Shown here piece after piece: positions 35,187 to 44,837 of a DNA stretch of 64,000 nucleotides; positions within the stretch are counted from its first letter, which is position 1; every line of letters begins with the position of its first letter. The stretch covers positions 189,001 to 253,000 of the forward strand of contig NZ_HG916852.1 of the NCBI RefSeq assembly GCF_000577275.2, read 5' to 3'. The notes below the pieces were generated by a model. The model had not been told where the DNA came from and searched no databases. It saw only the letters and a program-made list of their open reading frames with translations. The DNA comes from Rhizobium favelukesii (GTDB lineage Bacteria; Pseudomonadota; Alphaproteobacteria; Rhizobiales; Rhizobiaceae). Position numbers and translations under genes: made by a program.

Positions 35187-36407
35187 ATGGCGCGAGCGTT
35201 TCTTTTCGTTCTGGATTCTTTTGGCGTCGGCGGTGCTCCGGATGCTGCGGCCTACGGCGATGAGGGCGCCAACACGCTCGGACACATCGCGGAATTCTGT
35301 GCGGCGGGTGTTGGCGATCGCGAAGGGTTGCGCTCCGGCCCGCTGCAGCTTCCGAACATGTCGGCTCTTGGTCTGGTGCATCTGGCAAAGGCCGCGTCGG
35401 GGCGCTTCCCGGCCGGGATGCCGGTTCCGGAAAAGGTCTACGCGATGTTCGGCTCCGCCAGCGAAGTTTCGCATGGCAAAGACACCCCGTCCGGCCATTG
35501 GGAGATCGCCGGAACGCCGGTAACATTCGACTGGGGCTACTTTCCAACCGAGGGGGAAGCCTTTCCGCCGCAGCTGGTCGAAGCGCTCTGCAGGGCTGCG
35601 GACGTTCCGGGGATACTCGGCAACTGCCACGCGTCGGGCACCGACATCATTGCCCGCCACGGCGAAGAGCATATCCGGACTGGAAGGCCGATCTGCTACA
35701 CCTCGTCCGACTCCGTCTTCCAGGTTGCCGCGCACGAGACGCATTTCGGCCTCGACAGGCTCATGACCTTCTGCACGATCGCGCGGGCGCTGCTGGACCA
35801 CTACAACATCGGCCGCGTCATCGCGCGGCCGTTTGTTGGGGAAGCCGCCTCCAAGTTCCAGCGCACCGGAAACCGGCGCGACTTCTCTGTGCCGCCGCCG
35901 GAGACGACGCTTCTCGACCGACTGGTGAAGGAAGGTCGCAAGGTGCATGCCATTGGCAAGATCGGCGACATCTTTGCGCATAAGGGGGTATCGCGGGTGG
36001 TCAAGGCGAATGGCAATGAGGCGTTGATGGATGCCAGCCTCGCAGCCATGGACACCGCCGAGGATGGCGAACTGGTTTTCACAAACTTTGTCGATTTCGA
36101 CATGGTCTACGGCCATCGCCGGGATGTGGCAGGCTACGCTGCCGCGCTTGAAGCCTTTGATGCCAGGCTGCCCGAAGTGGGCGGCAAGCTGAAGCCCGGA
36201 GATCTCGTGATCCTGACCGCCGACCATGGCTGCGATCCGACGTGGCGCGGCACTGATCACACGCGCGAACGCGTGCCGATCATTGCCTACGGGCCGGGGT
36301 TGCGGTCTCGCGATGTCGGCATCCGCGCCACCTATGCGGATATCGGTGAGACGATTGCGCGCCATCTGCGCATTCCGCCGGGGGCGCACGGGAGAAGTTT
36401 TCTATGA
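35187..36407 (+). CDS. deoB: Phosphopentomutase
   Basis: A 406-residue DeoB of the alkaline-phosphatase superfamily. The N-terminal metal/phospho site is [27 protein letters not shown] is characteristic, and the C-terminal metal site is [17 protein letters not shown]. It interconverts (deoxy)ribose-1- and 5-phosphate and so links the nucleoside phosphorylases to DeoC. The start at 35187 has GGAG close upstream; the in-frame extension to 35103 is not needed. Its stop overlaps add by four bases. Confidence 0.96.
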   Translation: MARAFLFVLDSFGVGGAPDAAAYGDEGANTLGHIAEFCAAGVGDREGLRSGPLQLPNMSALGLVHLAKAASGRFPAGMPVPEKVYAMFGSASEVSHGKDTPSGHWEIAGTPVTFDWGYFPTEGEAFPPQLVEALCRAADVPGILGNCHASGTDIIARHGEEHIRTGRPICYTSSDSVFQVAAHETHFGLDRLMTFCTIARALLDHYNIGRVIARPFVGEAASKFQRTGNRRDFSVPPPETTLLDRLVKEGRKVHAIGKIGDIFAHKGVSRVVKANGNEALMDASLAAMDTAEDGELVFTNFVDFDMVYGHRRDVAGYAAALEAFDARLPEVGGKLKPGDLVILTADHGCDPTWRGTDHTRERVPIIAYGPGLRSRDVGIRATYADIGETIARHLRIPPGAHGRSFL

Positions 36408-37372
36408 CGTCGCATTTGAAGAAGGTCGAGTTGCACTGCCATCTGGAAGGTGCGGCACCGCCAACGCTTACCTTGGCACAGGCCCGCAAGTACAACATCG
36501 ACATCAGCCCCTATCTAGCTGATGGCGCCTATGTCTGGCATGATTTCGCAAGCTTTCTGCAATGCTATGACAAGGTCTCGGAGGTCTACAAGACCGAAGA
36601 AGACTATGCGCTGCTGACTGAAACCTATCTTGAGGAACTCGCCGCCATAGGCACGATCTACAGCGAGCTGATCGTGTCTCCTGATCATGGCAAGCGGATA
36701 GGGCTTGGCGCGGACGCTTACATCGAGGGTGTGTGCGAAGGTATTCGTCGAGCGAAGGCGAAAAGCGGCATCGAGGCACGTCTGATTGTCACGGGGGAGC
36801 GTCATTTCGGCCCCGAAAGTGTCATTGGCGCCGCGGAATATGCTGCTAGGGCGAAAAATCCGCTTATCACCGGATTCAATCTTGCCGGCGAGGAGCGAAT
36901 GGGTCGGGTTGCCGACTACGCGCGCGCCTTTGACATCGCGCGCCATGCAGGGCTCGGCCTCACCATCCACGCGGGCGAGGTGTGCGGCGCTTTCAGCGTT
37001 GCCGAGGCGCTCGACGTCGTCAGGCCCTCGCGCATCGGGCACGGCGTGCGCGCCATAGAAGACATGGATCTCGTCCGGCGGATCGCCGACCTCGGAACGG
37101 TGCTCGAAGTCTGTCCCGGCTCCAATATTGCGCTGAGCGTCTTCCCGGATTTCGCCTCTCATCCGCTGCCACGGCTCAAGGAGGCCGGTGTACGCGTGAC
37201 GATCAGTTCGGACGACCCGCCGTTCTTTCATACGTCGCTGAAGCGCGAGTACGAATTGGCCGCCGAAGCGTTTGGCTTCAGCGATGCCGCAATTGATGAG
37301 ATGACGCGAACCGGTATCGAGGCAGCCTTCGTCGACGAGCCGACGCGCCAGGCACTTTTTGCCCGGATGTGA
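36404..37372 (+). CDS. add: Adenosine deaminase
   Basis: 322 residues. Metal ligands are seen in [13 protein letters not shown] (HxH), [10 protein letters not shown] (His and Glu) and [10 protein letters not shown] (Asp pair). It converts (deoxy)adenosine to (deoxy)inosine for the purine nucleoside phosphorylase encoded on the opposite strand. It starts inside the deoB stop (ATGA). Confidence 0.95.
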   Translation: MTSHLKKVELHCHLEGAAPPTLTLAQARKYNIDISPYLADGAYVWHDFASFLQCYDKVSEVYKTEEDYALLTETYLEELAAIGTIYSELIVSPDHGKRIGLGADAYIEGVCEGIRRAKAKSGIEARLIVTGERHFGPESVIGAAEYAARAKNPLITGFNLAGEERMGRVADYARAFDIARHAGLGLTIHAGEVCGAFSVAEALDVVRPSRIGHGVRAIEDMDLVRRIADLGTVLEVCPGSNIALSVFPDFASHPLPRLKEAGVRVTISSDDPPFFHTSLKREYELAAEAFGFSDAAIDEMTRTGIEAAFVDEPTRQALFARM

Positions 37373-37400
37373 TCCCTCTCGCCTTGGGGAGCGCATTGCA

Positions 37401-37433
37401 AAATTGCCTCCGCTCTTGCAGTGGAGGCAATTT
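37401..37433. terminator. Hairpin between add and upp
   Basis: A perfect 11-bp inverted repeat (AAATTGCCTCC 37401-37411 with GGAGGCAATTT 37423-37433) with an 11-base loop, 28 bases after the add stop and 47 before upp. The U-tract is short, so it may partly terminate or attenuate read-through into upp, or protect the deoB-add mRNA. Confidence 0.6.
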
Positions 37434-37480
37434 CCATGGAAGAAACATCCGATAAGAACAACGATAGGAAGGGCTCGGCC

Positions 37481-38110
37481 ATGGATGGCGTAACGGTCAT
37501 TGATCACCCGCTTGTGCAGCACAAACTCACGATCATGCGGCGCAAGGAGACCTCTACCGGGAGTTTCCGTCGGCTCCTGCGCGAAATCTCTACGCTGCTC
37601 TGCTACGAAGTGACCCGCGATCTGGAGCTCACGATGGAGACCATCGAGACGCCCCTGCAGACGATGGAATCGCCGATCCTCGAAGGCAAGAAGCTCGTCT
37701 TCGCCTCGATCCTGCGTGCCGGCAACGGCCTTCTCGAAGGCATGCTCGATCTCGTGCCGTCGGCTCGCGTGTCGCATATCGGCGTCTACCGCGATCACGA
37801 GACGCTGCAGCCGGTCGAATATTACTTCAAGGCTCCCGAGGATATTTCGGAGCGCCTGATCATCGTCGTCGACCCGATGCTTGCCACCGGCAATTCGTCG
37901 ATCGCCGCAATCGACAAGCTCAAGGAACGCGGAGCCCACAACATTCGCTTCCTCTGCCTTCTGGCGGCGCCCGAGGGCATCAGAAATTTCCGCGATGCCC
38001 ATCCGGATGTTCCCGTCTTCACCGCCTCCATCGACAGCCATCTGAACGAGAAGGGCTACATCATGCCTGGTCTCGGCGACGCCGGCGACCGCATGTACGG
38101 CACGAAATGA
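37481..38110 (+). CDS. upp: Uracil phosphoribosyltransferase
   Basis: A 209-residue protein with the PRPP loop [11 protein letters not shown] and the uracil-binding C-terminus [13 protein letters not shown]. It makes UMP from uracil and PRPP. The start at 37481 follows AGGAAGG; the frame is open to 37421, but that extension would run into the hairpin region. Confidence 0.96.
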   Translation: MDGVTVIDHPLVQHKLTIMRRKETSTGSFRRLLREISTLLCYEVTRDLELTMETIETPLQTMESPILEGKKLVFASILRAGNGLLEGMLDLVPSARVSHIGVYRDHETLQPVEYYFKAPEDISERLIIVVDPMLATGNSSIAAIDKLKERGAHNIRFLCLLAAPEGIRNFRDAHPDVPVFTASIDSHLNEKGYIMPGLGDAGDRMYGTK

Positions 38111-38141
38111 TTTGCACTCCGTTTACCAAATAGAGGCAGTT

Positions 38142-38170
38142 GATGGCCCGGACATGCTTGCCGGACCATC
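38142..38170 (+). terminator. Hairpin after upp
   Basis: GATGG-C-CCGG (38142-38151) pairs with CCGG-A-CCATC (38161-38170), with one C/A mismatch and a 9-base loop, followed by TGCTTTG. It is 31 bases past the upp stop and is a plausible but weak intrinsic terminator. Confidence 0.5.
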
Positions 38171-38270
38171 TGCTTTGCCGGCATTAGCAACTTGTCAGTA
38201 ATTATGGCGTAGCAGCTAGAAGCATGGCCACGCATGACGCGGGGTTTATACAGGAAGGATTTCTGTCCCG

Positions 38271-38792
38271 ATGCTCCTGCGCACCGTCATTTTTGCAAGC
38301 ATCGCCGCGGTGCTTGCCACACAAATTCCGTCCCTCATGGGAAAACCCGGCAGCGAAGCGGTTGTTTCGGCCAACTTTGTAACCGGCAGCACCGAACAGC
38401 TACCTGCCACGGCGGTTGATGGTGGCACGATGCGCCTGCAGGCCGATGCCCAGGGACATTACTCCGGAGACTTCAGGATCAACGGTCGACAGGTGCAGGG
38501 CCTGATCGACACGGGCGCAACCTATGTCGCTCTGAACGAGAGCTTCGCCCGACGCCTTGGCTATACCGGCAACCAGCTTGATTTCCGTTACTCGGTGGAC
38601 ACGGCCAATGGGCAGACAAAGGCGGTGCACATCACATTGGATCGAGTAGAAATCGGTGGCATTCGTGTGCGCGACGTGGAGGCTTTCGTGCTGAAGGATG
38701 ACGCCCTTTCCTCGACGCTCGTCGGCATGAGCTTCCTCAGGAAGCTTGCCTCCTACTCCGTTGCAGATGGATCCCTCAGTTTGAAGCAATAG
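38271..38792 (+). CDS. TIGR02281-type retropepsin-like aspartic protease, clan AA
   Basis: 173 residues: an N-terminal transmembrane or signal segment (LLRTVIFASIAAVLATQIPS) and a retropepsin-like domain with the catalytic motif LIDTGATYVALNE and FVLKDDALSSTLVGMSFLRK. Members are widespread in Alphaproteobacteria and would act as dimers in the periplasm or at the membrane; targets are mostly unknown. Confidence 0.88.
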   Translation: MLLRTVIFASIAAVLATQIPSLMGKPGSEAVVSANFVTGSTEQLPATAVDGGTMRLQADAQGHYSGDFRINGRQVQGLIDTGATYVALNESFARRLGYTGNQLDFRYSVDTANGQTKAVHITLDRVEIGGIRVRDVEAFVLKDDALSSTLVGMSFLRKLASYSVADGSLSLKQ

Positions 38793-38925
38793 ACCGGGGT
38801 ATCGAGGACTTTCCGCAGCGTACGGGCCATCAAGACCGCACATCATCCCCTCACGGCGCTACGCCGTCGTCGAAAACTTGTCGAGGCAAATCCACACCCG
38901 GGCGTAATGCAGGTTGGGCATGACG

Positions 38926-39726
38926 TCAGGGCGTCGATGGCCGATCAATGTGTCTTGCCTCGTCGGCTGTCAGCGCGTTCTCGCGGGTGCCGGAGACAAT
39001 TATCTCCAAGACCTCGTGCTCGTCCGTGTTTTTGACGTAGCGGTCGCCGACATACTCTCCGCGCTTGAGGACCATGACGCGATCACCCACGGCAAAAATA
39101 TCAACAAGGCGGTGCGAGATGATGATTTGGGCAACGCCTTGCTTCTTCAGCTCCAGCATGGTTTCGAGCAGCCGTTCGGTCGCCATCACGGAAAGGTTGG
39201 CAGTCGGTTCGTCGAGGATCACGACACGCGGTTCGAACGAGATCGCGCGGGCAATCGCTACAGATTGCTGTCGACCGCCTGACAGGCTTTCAACCTTTTG
39301 ATAGACGGAATTCACGTCGACTTTGAGCCGTTTCAGAACACTGTCGGCCTCGGCATACATCTTTCGTCGGTTGACGAAGGGGCCCCTGAGGGGCCAGCGG
39401 CCAAGGAAGATGTTCTGACCGACATCCATGTTCCCGCAAAGCGCGAAGTCCTGATAGATCATCTCGATTCCGGCGTCGCGGCTCTCGTGCGGACCCTTGA
39501 AATACACCGGTTGCCCAGCAACCAGGATTTCGCCGGAATCGCGCTGATAGGCACCGGTCAGAATCTTCATCAGCGTCGACTTGCCGGCCGAATTGTCGCC
39601 GACTAGGCCGAGAATCTCGCCTGGATAAAGTACGAGATCGACTTTGCGGAGTGCCTGCACGGCTCCGAAGGCCTTCTCGATGCTCCGCATTTCCACAATC
39701 GGCTGTAAGGGCTGCGCGTCAGCCAT
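38926..39726 (-). CDS. Sugar-type ABC transporter ATP-binding protein (single domain)
   Basis: 266 residues with one ABC domain: Walker A GDNSAGKST, Q-loop YQDFAL, signature LSGGRQQSVAIARA, Walker B VVILDEPTA. RbsA-type sugar ATPases usually carry two such domains; this one has one, as in FrcA-like systems. A Ser replaces the usual Gly in GDNGAGKST, outside the invariant positions. The start at 39726 overlaps the permease stop by eight bases; the upstream extension overlaps it further. Confidence 0.92.
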   Translation of the reverse strand: MADAQPLQPIVEMRSIEKAFGAVQALRKVDLVLYPGEILGLVGDNSAGKSTLMKILTGAYQRDSGEILVAGQPVYFKGPHESRDAGIEMIYQDFALCGNMDVGQNIFLGRWPLRGPFVNRRKMYAEADSVLKRLKVDVNSVYQKVESLSGGRQQSVAIARAISFEPRVVILDEPTANLSVMATERLLETMLELKKQGVAQIIISHRLVDIFAVGDRVMVLKRGEYVGDRYVKNTDEHEVLEIIVSGTRENALTADEARHIDRPSTP

Positions 39727-41971
39727 GGATGCGTTCTCCCGTTGGCGCAGCTTTCGTGAAAAGGCCCCGCAGGCGCGCGAAGACATTGGCCTGACGCACC
39801 CATATGTCGATCAGCACTGCCACAATGAGGATGACCCCAATGAAGACATTGATCCAGTGCTGCGGCATGCTGAAGCCCTGGACGTTGAGCTGCAGGAGTG
39901 CCCGGATGAGCGTGATGACGGCCGCACCGGCAAGCGAACCGATCATCGTGCCATAACCGCCGAAGATCGATCCGCCGCCGATGATAACGGAGGCGATGGC
40001 GTCAAGCTCCCGGAACTGGCCGGCAACCGGGTTGAAGCTGCGGAAGTAAGCGACGTTGATGATCCCGGCCACGGCTGCGCACAGAGCGGCCAGCATGAGT
40101 GAAATGAAACGCACGCGGTTCGTGTTGATGCCGGCATAAGCGGCGGCGCGGACGTTGCCGCCCGCCGCGCAGACTTTTAGTCCGAATGGTGTGTAGGCAA
40201 GCACGATACCAGCGATGACGGCGACCAAAAACATAAACATCGTCTGGATGCTGACGACCTCGGCCACCGAGCGAATGATCCCCGGCGGCAGCGATAGGCC
40301 GAAATGCAGGAGAACGTCATTCACCTTGCGACCAAGCAGGTTGTAGCCTTCAGGCCAGCCGGTCAGTTGCTGGCCGGCGACGAACCAGGCGGCGAGACCT
40401 CGGGCAATGTAGAACATGCCGAGCGTGGCAATGAAGGCGGGTAGCTTGAAGCCGACTGTGACGACGGCGTTGACGAGGCCGGCAGCGCTCCCCGCGAGCA
40501 GCCCCATCGCTACAGCAGTGAACGGATCGGCGCCCAATACCTTCAAGAAATAGGCTGCGGTGCTGCCTGCAAGCGCAAGCACTGCGCCAACGGAGAGATC
40601 GATATCGCCGGCTGCGATGACGTAAGTCAGTCCGACGGTTATGAGTGCCAGTTCTGTGTAGTTGAGCAGGATCGCGAAGGTGTTGGGCAGATTCCACCAG
40701 TAATCGGGCCTCAGCGCCAAGCCGGTCAGCCACAGCACCGCGGTCAGGATGATGGCGAGCGCGTCACGGCGCGCGAGGAACTTGCCGAGCCCGGTAGCCG
40801 AGAGTGCGATATCGGTCGCCATCGCCCCTTTCGTCTGCGCGCCCTCCAGGGCCACGCCGCCGGTCTCGTAGGCCGGCGGCGGTGGTCTGCCGCGGATCCA
40901 GGCCCAGAACCGGGCCGCGATCTGGCGGCGAATGAGGAACGGCTCGATGAGCACGGCCGTGACGAGAAGGAGACCCAGGAAAACCAACACGGCACCGGCG
41001 GGTAGGGTGAACCTGGCACCGACGGCAATGCTCTCCCCATCGATAACGACGGTACGCGTGATCGGCCAGCCCTCGCGCAATACCTTGTCGATCAGCACGA
41101 CGGCTGCGGCACCAAGGCAAGACCCGATTACCCGACCGCGCCCACCCAGGATCGATGCACCGCCTATGACGACAGACGCGATAACGGTGAGTTCCCAACT
41201 GACGCCGTAGAGAGGAGTGACACCCTTGTCCTGCGCAGCTGACAGGAGAGCAGAAAGGGTCGCGCAAAGCGATGAGAGCAGGTAAGCGCGAATGCGCACC
41301 CAGCGCGTGCGGATGCCGGCATAGGCTGCAGCCTGCTCGTTTCCGCCCGTAGCAAAGGTCTCATAGCCCCAACGGGTCTTGGCAAGCACATAAGCGCCGA
41401 TGACAGCGATGAGAAGGAAGATCGCGATCTGGTTGTTGAAGCCGAGTGCATTGATCTCGCCGAGATGAAAGAAGAGCGGATAGTCTTTCGCCTTGCTGGA
41501 GTAATAGATCGCCTGACCATGCGTAAGCGCAAGAACGAAGCCACGACCGATGAAAAGCATCGTCAGCGTAGCAATGAAGGCAGGCACTCTCAGGGTCGTC
41601 ACAAGCACGCCGTTGACGAGGCCAATCACCGTGCCCAGCAGCACACAGAAGATTGCGGACTCCATGACCCCAAAGTCGAGAACGTTCGACGCAAAAAGCC
41701 TGGCGAAAACCACGGCGATCAGTCCGTAGGTGGAGCCGACCGAAAGATCGAGATCCTTGTTGGCGATGACAAAGGTCATTCCGACCGCGATGATCCCGAC
41801 ACGGGATGTATCGCGCAGCAGCGCGTGAAGGGCTTCCGGAGAGCCAAAAAAGGCCGGATTGACGAAAGCGCCGCCGAGATAGAGCAACATGAGGAAGAGC
41901 AGCAGCCCAGCCTCCCAGCCGCCGACGAGCTGAGGCGGCGCGCGGCCTAACGATGTTGTCGTGGACGCCAT
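39719..41971 (-). CDS. Fused double permease of a ribose-type ABC importer
   Basis: A 750-residue protein made of two BPD_transp_2 (RbsC-like) permeases in tandem: about 20-345 and about 395-735, joined by a charged linker near 350-390. Each half carries its own core, for example DLDLSVGSTYGL in the first and DIDLSVGAVLAL in the second, and VIASVVIGGASILGG versus AIASVIIGGGSIFGG. Normally two separate chains form the channel; here one chain would supply a fixed pseudo-heterodimer. The halves are clearly diverged. Stop and start overlap the ATPase gene, so the two are translationally coupled. Confidence 0.93.
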   Translation of the reverse strand: MASTTTSLGRAPPQLVGGWEAGLLLFLMLLYLGGAFVNPAFFGSPEALHALLRDTSRVGIIAVGMTFVIANKDLDLSVGSTYGLIAVVFARLFASNVLDFGVMESAIFCVLLGTVIGLVNGVLVTTLRVPAFIATLTMLFIGRGFVLALTHGQAIYYSSKAKDYPLFFHLGEINALGFNNQIAIFLLIAVIGAYVLAKTRWGYETFATGGNEQAAAYAGIRTRWVRIRAYLLSSLCATLSALLSAAQDKGVTPLYGVSWELTVIASVVIGGASILGGRGRVIGSCLGAAAVVLIDKVLREGWPITRTVVIDGESIAVGARFTLPAGAVLVFLGLLLVTAVLIEPFLIRRQIAARFWAWIRGRPPPPAYETGGVALEGAQTKGAMATDIALSATGLGKFLARRDALAIILTAVLWLTGLALRPDYWWNLPNTFAILLNYTELALITVGLTYVIAAGDIDLSVGAVLALAGSTAAYFLKVLGADPFTAVAMGLLAGSAAGLVNAVVTVGFKLPAFIATLGMFYIARGLAAWFVAGQQLTGWPEGYNLLGRKVNDVLLHFGLSLPPGIIRSVAEVVSIQTMFMFLVAVIAGIVLAYTPFGLKVCAAGGNVRAAAYAGINTNRVRFISLMLAALCAAVAGIINVAYFRSFNPVAGQFRELDAIASVIIGGGSIFGGYGTMIGSLAGAAVITLIRALLQLNVQGFSMPQHWINVFIGVILIVAVLIDIWVRQANVFARLRGLFTKAAPTGERIHG

Positions 41972-42049
41972 GGTCTCTGCCGATCAACCTTGCCGTCGCG
42001 ATGCCGGAGGCTTGCGTCCTCCCGCATCGATTTCAGGCGTTTCAGGTGG

Positions 42050-43132
42050 TTAGTTCTCGAAGCGCTTGCCAACGTTTGCGACGGTCTCCTTCGTCACCAG
42101 TTGTGCACGCGTGTCGAGGTTGGCGGCAGCAATGCCGCGATCGATCTGCAGGTAAAGCTGCATGACAGGCCAGAAGCCCTGCAGGAAGGGTTGCTGTCCC
42201 AGCGAGCCGGTCAGGTTTCCAGCGGCAATGCCCTCTTGCTGCGCCGGGCCGAGATCGAAACCAAATGCGCAGAACTTGCCGGTCCGCCCCATCTGCGCGA
42301 CCGCCTTCACGAGCGGTGGCGTGAAGACGTTGTTGGCTGTGAAGGCGCCGACCGCGTCGCCGCGGGACTCGAAGAGCGAAACGAGCGCATTGACCGGATC
42401 GTTCGGGTTCGTGTCGATCCCGACATTCTCCGGCCCGGCGTCGACCTTGAAAGCGTCAAGCTTGCCGGCATCCTTCAACGTCTTGACGATGGCGTTGAAA
42501 GCGGCAGTCACGCGGTTGTTCACCTCAACGTTGCCCATCGCGGTCGACGACGGCAAGAGAATCGAGCCGCTGGTCGCGCCGCTTGCAAGCACGCAATTGG
42601 CGAGTGCCTCGCCGCCGATTGCTGCGGCCGATGCGTCCTGGCCGGTATGACTAATGTTGTTGCGATGGAGGATGGTCCCATCGAACGAGTTGGTCGTCGC
42701 GATCGGTATGCCTGCCGCCTCGGCTGCCTTGACGATGTCATTATAGGCGCCAATCTGCGGCGTCGTCATGATAATACCGTCTATTGTCGGGTCCTGGGCA
42801 ATCTGGTTCAGGATCTCGATCTCACGCGCTGGATCGTCTACCGGTGATTCCGAACCAAGCAGCAGGATCTTGGCGCCGATCATGTTGCCGGCGACGGTCG
42901 CGCCGACATAGACAGGATCAAAAAAGCCGTTGCCTGCCGTATGCGTCACGATCGCGAAGGTCAAATGACCGTCAGCCGAATGGAAATCTTTCGTGCCGGG
43001 CGCTTCCTTGGCAGCTTCTGCAAAATTGTAGCCGCCAACCGCTTTCTCAACGCTGCCCGACTGCGCAAATGCGTGCGAGACGCCGAGCGATAGTACCGCA
43101 GCTGACGCCGCGTACAGCAAAGTCCGCCTCAT
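42050..43132 (-). CDS. Sugar-type ABC transporter periplasmic binding protein
   Basis: 360 residues with a signal peptide (MRRTLLYAASAAVLSLGVSH, cleavage after FAQ) and a type 1 periplasmic binding fold (Peripla_BP_4: LTFAIVTHTAGNGFFDPVYVGA; DGIIMTTPQ). It heads the importer operon. The ligand is probably a sugar or sugar derivative; whether it is a nucleoside component, as its neighbours might suggest, cannot be told. The start at 43132 has GGAGG seven bases upstream, but that site lies in a stable hairpin (see leader entry). Confidence 0.93.
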   Translation of the reverse strand: MRRTLLYAASAAVLSLGVSHAFAQSGSVEKAVGGYNFAEAAKEAPGTKDFHSADGHLTFAIVTHTAGNGFFDPVYVGATVAGNMIGAKILLLGSESPVDDPAREIEILNQIAQDPTIDGIIMTTPQIGAYNDIVKAAEAAGIPIATTNSFDGTILHRNNISHTGQDASAAAIGGEALANCVLASGATSGSILLPSSTAMGNVEVNNRVTAAFNAIVKTLKDAGKLDAFKVDAGPENVGIDTNPNDPVNALVSLFESRGDAVGAFTANNVFTPPLVKAVAQMGRTGKFCAFGFDLGPAQQEGIAAGNLTGSLGQQPFLQGFWPVMQLYLQIDRGIAAANLDTRAQLVTKETVANVGKRFEN

Positions 43133-43138
43133 GATTAA

Positions 43139-43211
43139 TCCTCCCTTGAGCCAAGGGAGGAAAGCCGTTCGGGCGCAATTTATAGAGAGTGACGGCCGAA
43201 GGCTTCCTCCC
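43139..43211 (-). promoter_or_regulatory. Leader RNA with mutually exclusive hairpins over the ribosome-binding site
   Basis: Read on the minus strand, three segments follow in order. A (43211-43196) is complementary to B (43172-43155) over 16 pairs with two single-base bulges. B's distal part (43161-43152) is complementary to C (43148-43139) over 10 perfect pairs with a 3-base loop. C contains the GGGAGGA Shine-Dalgarno of the binding-protein gene. B cannot pair with both: B-C hides the ribosome-binding site and A-B exposes it. This is the arrangement of a translational riboswitch or protein-controlled leader. I do not recognise the family. Pairing is seen directly; regulation is inferred. 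Confidence 0.6.
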
Positions 43212-43519
43212 ATGCGCTAATATTCTGCGCAATTGTGATGCAAGTAAACGATGAACTCATCGTAAGGGTGAATTTGTTTGCCGTGGACACTTCTTATACT
43301 TGTGTTGACCGGCAAATAGCCGTCGAAGTCGTGTTTGGATGCCTCCAGGCAGATCGGAGCGCATTTCGCCAGCGCTGGCGGGCGTCGGTATTCGAAATCC
43401 AGGACCGGGCATCACCGGTTACGGCATTTGCAGCCGCGGACCTTCGACCCGGCACAAACCGACGGACACCGGGTATGGCGATGGCTGCGGGATTGACCGC
43501 CCGCATCGGGTTGCCACTA
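43212..43519. other. Intergenic region between deoA end and the sugar-importer operon
   Basis: About 300 bases without a convincing gene. Open frames on both strands lack domains and ribosome-binding sites. The promoter of the leftward importer operon should lie in the part nearest 43212. Confidence 0.4.
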
Positions 43520-44836
43520 TCATCTAGCCGCGATGCGCTGGCACACGACTGTGGGAATAGCCGGTTGCCGTTCATCGATCCGGTAGTTTGCGGTCAGGGC
43601 TGCCACTGCGGCATCTGCCGAAGCCTCGCTTGCGGCATGCACCAGCGCAATCGGGTCGCCTTGTTCGACAGCCGTGCCAAGCGGAAGAATGTCTGAAATC
43701 CCAACGCGATGATCGATCCTGTCGTCGGGATGCCGTCGTCCGCCACCGAGGTCGACAACGGTCATGCCGATCTCGCGAACGTCGCAGCCGCAAAGCCAAC
43801 CGGGCCGAGGCGCGGGAACCGGCTTCGTGACCGGTGCCTTGACGAGATATTTGTCCGGCGCTTGCAAAAGATCCGATGGGCCGCCGAGAAGGTGGACCAT
43901 GCGGGCAAACTTCTCGGCGGCCCTGCCTGAAGCAAGGGCGTCTGCGGCCCGCGTTTCACCGTCCCGCAGTGACGAGGCCAGGCCGGATTTCATCAGCATC
44001 TCGGCCGCAAAGGCCAGCACGGCCGCCTCGAGGCGTGTGTTCTTCTTGCCGCCTGCCAGAAATTCCAGGCAATTGCGGATCTCGACGGCATTTCCTGCCG
44101 CATCCGCGAGCGGCTGGTTCATGTCGGTGATCAGCGCCGACGTCCTGACGCCTGCGCTATTGGCGACATCGACAAGCGCGCGGGCCAGTGTCTCGGCGTC
44201 TTTCGGCTCGGCCATAAACGCGCCGCTACCGACCTTGACGTCGAGGACCAGTGTCTGCAGCCCGGCCGCAAGTTTCTTCGAGAGGATCGAGGCGGTGATG
44301 AGCGGGATCGAGTCGACGGTCGCCGTCACATCCCGCACGGCGTAGAGCTTGCCATCGGCAGGAGCAAGGGCTCCGGTCTGCCCGATGATAGCGCATCCGA
44401 CATCCTTCACGACCTTGCGAAAGAGGGTTGCGTCGGGGGTGATGGTGTAGCCGGGAATGGCTTCGAGCTTGTCCAATGTTCCGCCGGTATGGCCAAGGCC
44501 ACGACCGGAAATCATCGGAACCGCCAGGCCGCATGCTGCGGCGATCGGCGCGAGCATCAGGGAAACGTTGTCGCCGACACCGCCTGTTGAATGCTTGTCG
44601 GCGATCGGACGGTCGATGTCGGTCCAGCTCAGCGTGTCGCCCGAGTGCGCCATTGCAAGCGTCAGGGCCACGACCTCTTCGCGCGACATGCCCTTGAACC
44701 AGACTGCCATGGCAAAGGCGCCGATCTGCCCCTCCGAGAGCTGGCCGGACGCAAGTGCGGCAATGAACGACTGAATGTCCCCTTCGGAAAGCGTCTCGCC
44801 GTTTCGTTTCTGGCGGATGATCTCCTGCGGGATCAT
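43520..44836 (-). CDS. deoA: Thymidine phosphorylase
   Basis: A 438-residue DeoA with the phosphate-binding signature KHSTGGVGDNVSL, GRGLGHTGGTLDKLEA, and the C-terminal pyrimidine phosphorylase domain. It cleaves thymidine and deoxyuridine to base plus deoxyribose-1-phosphate. The start at 44836 is one base after the deoC stop. Last gene of the leftward salvage operon. Confidence 0.95.
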   Translation of the reverse strand: MIPQEIIRQKRNGETLSEGDIQSFIAALASGQLSEGQIGAFAMAVWFKGMSREEVVALTLAMAHSGDTLSWTDIDRPIADKHSTGGVGDNVSLMLAPIAAACGLAVPMISGRGLGHTGGTLDKLEAIPGYTITPDATLFRKVVKDVGCAIIGQTGALAPADGKLYAVRDVTATVDSIPLITASILSKKLAAGLQTLVLDVKVGSGAFMAEPKDAETLARALVDVANSAGVRTSALITDMNQPLADAAGNAVEIRNCLEFLAGGKKNTRLEAAVLAFAAEMLMKSGLASSLRDGETRAADALASGRAAEKFARMVHLLGGPSDLLQAPDKYLVKAPVTKPVPAPRPGWLCGCDVREIGMTVVDLGGGRRHPDDRIDHRVGISDILPLGTAVEQGDPIALVHAASEASADAAVAALTANYRIDERQPAIPTVVCQRIAAR

Positions 44837-44837
44837 T

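Noticed and set aside
35094..36389. 431-codon leftward open frame opposite deoB
   Set aside because: deoB has both metal-binding signatures; the opposite frame has no recognisable domain.
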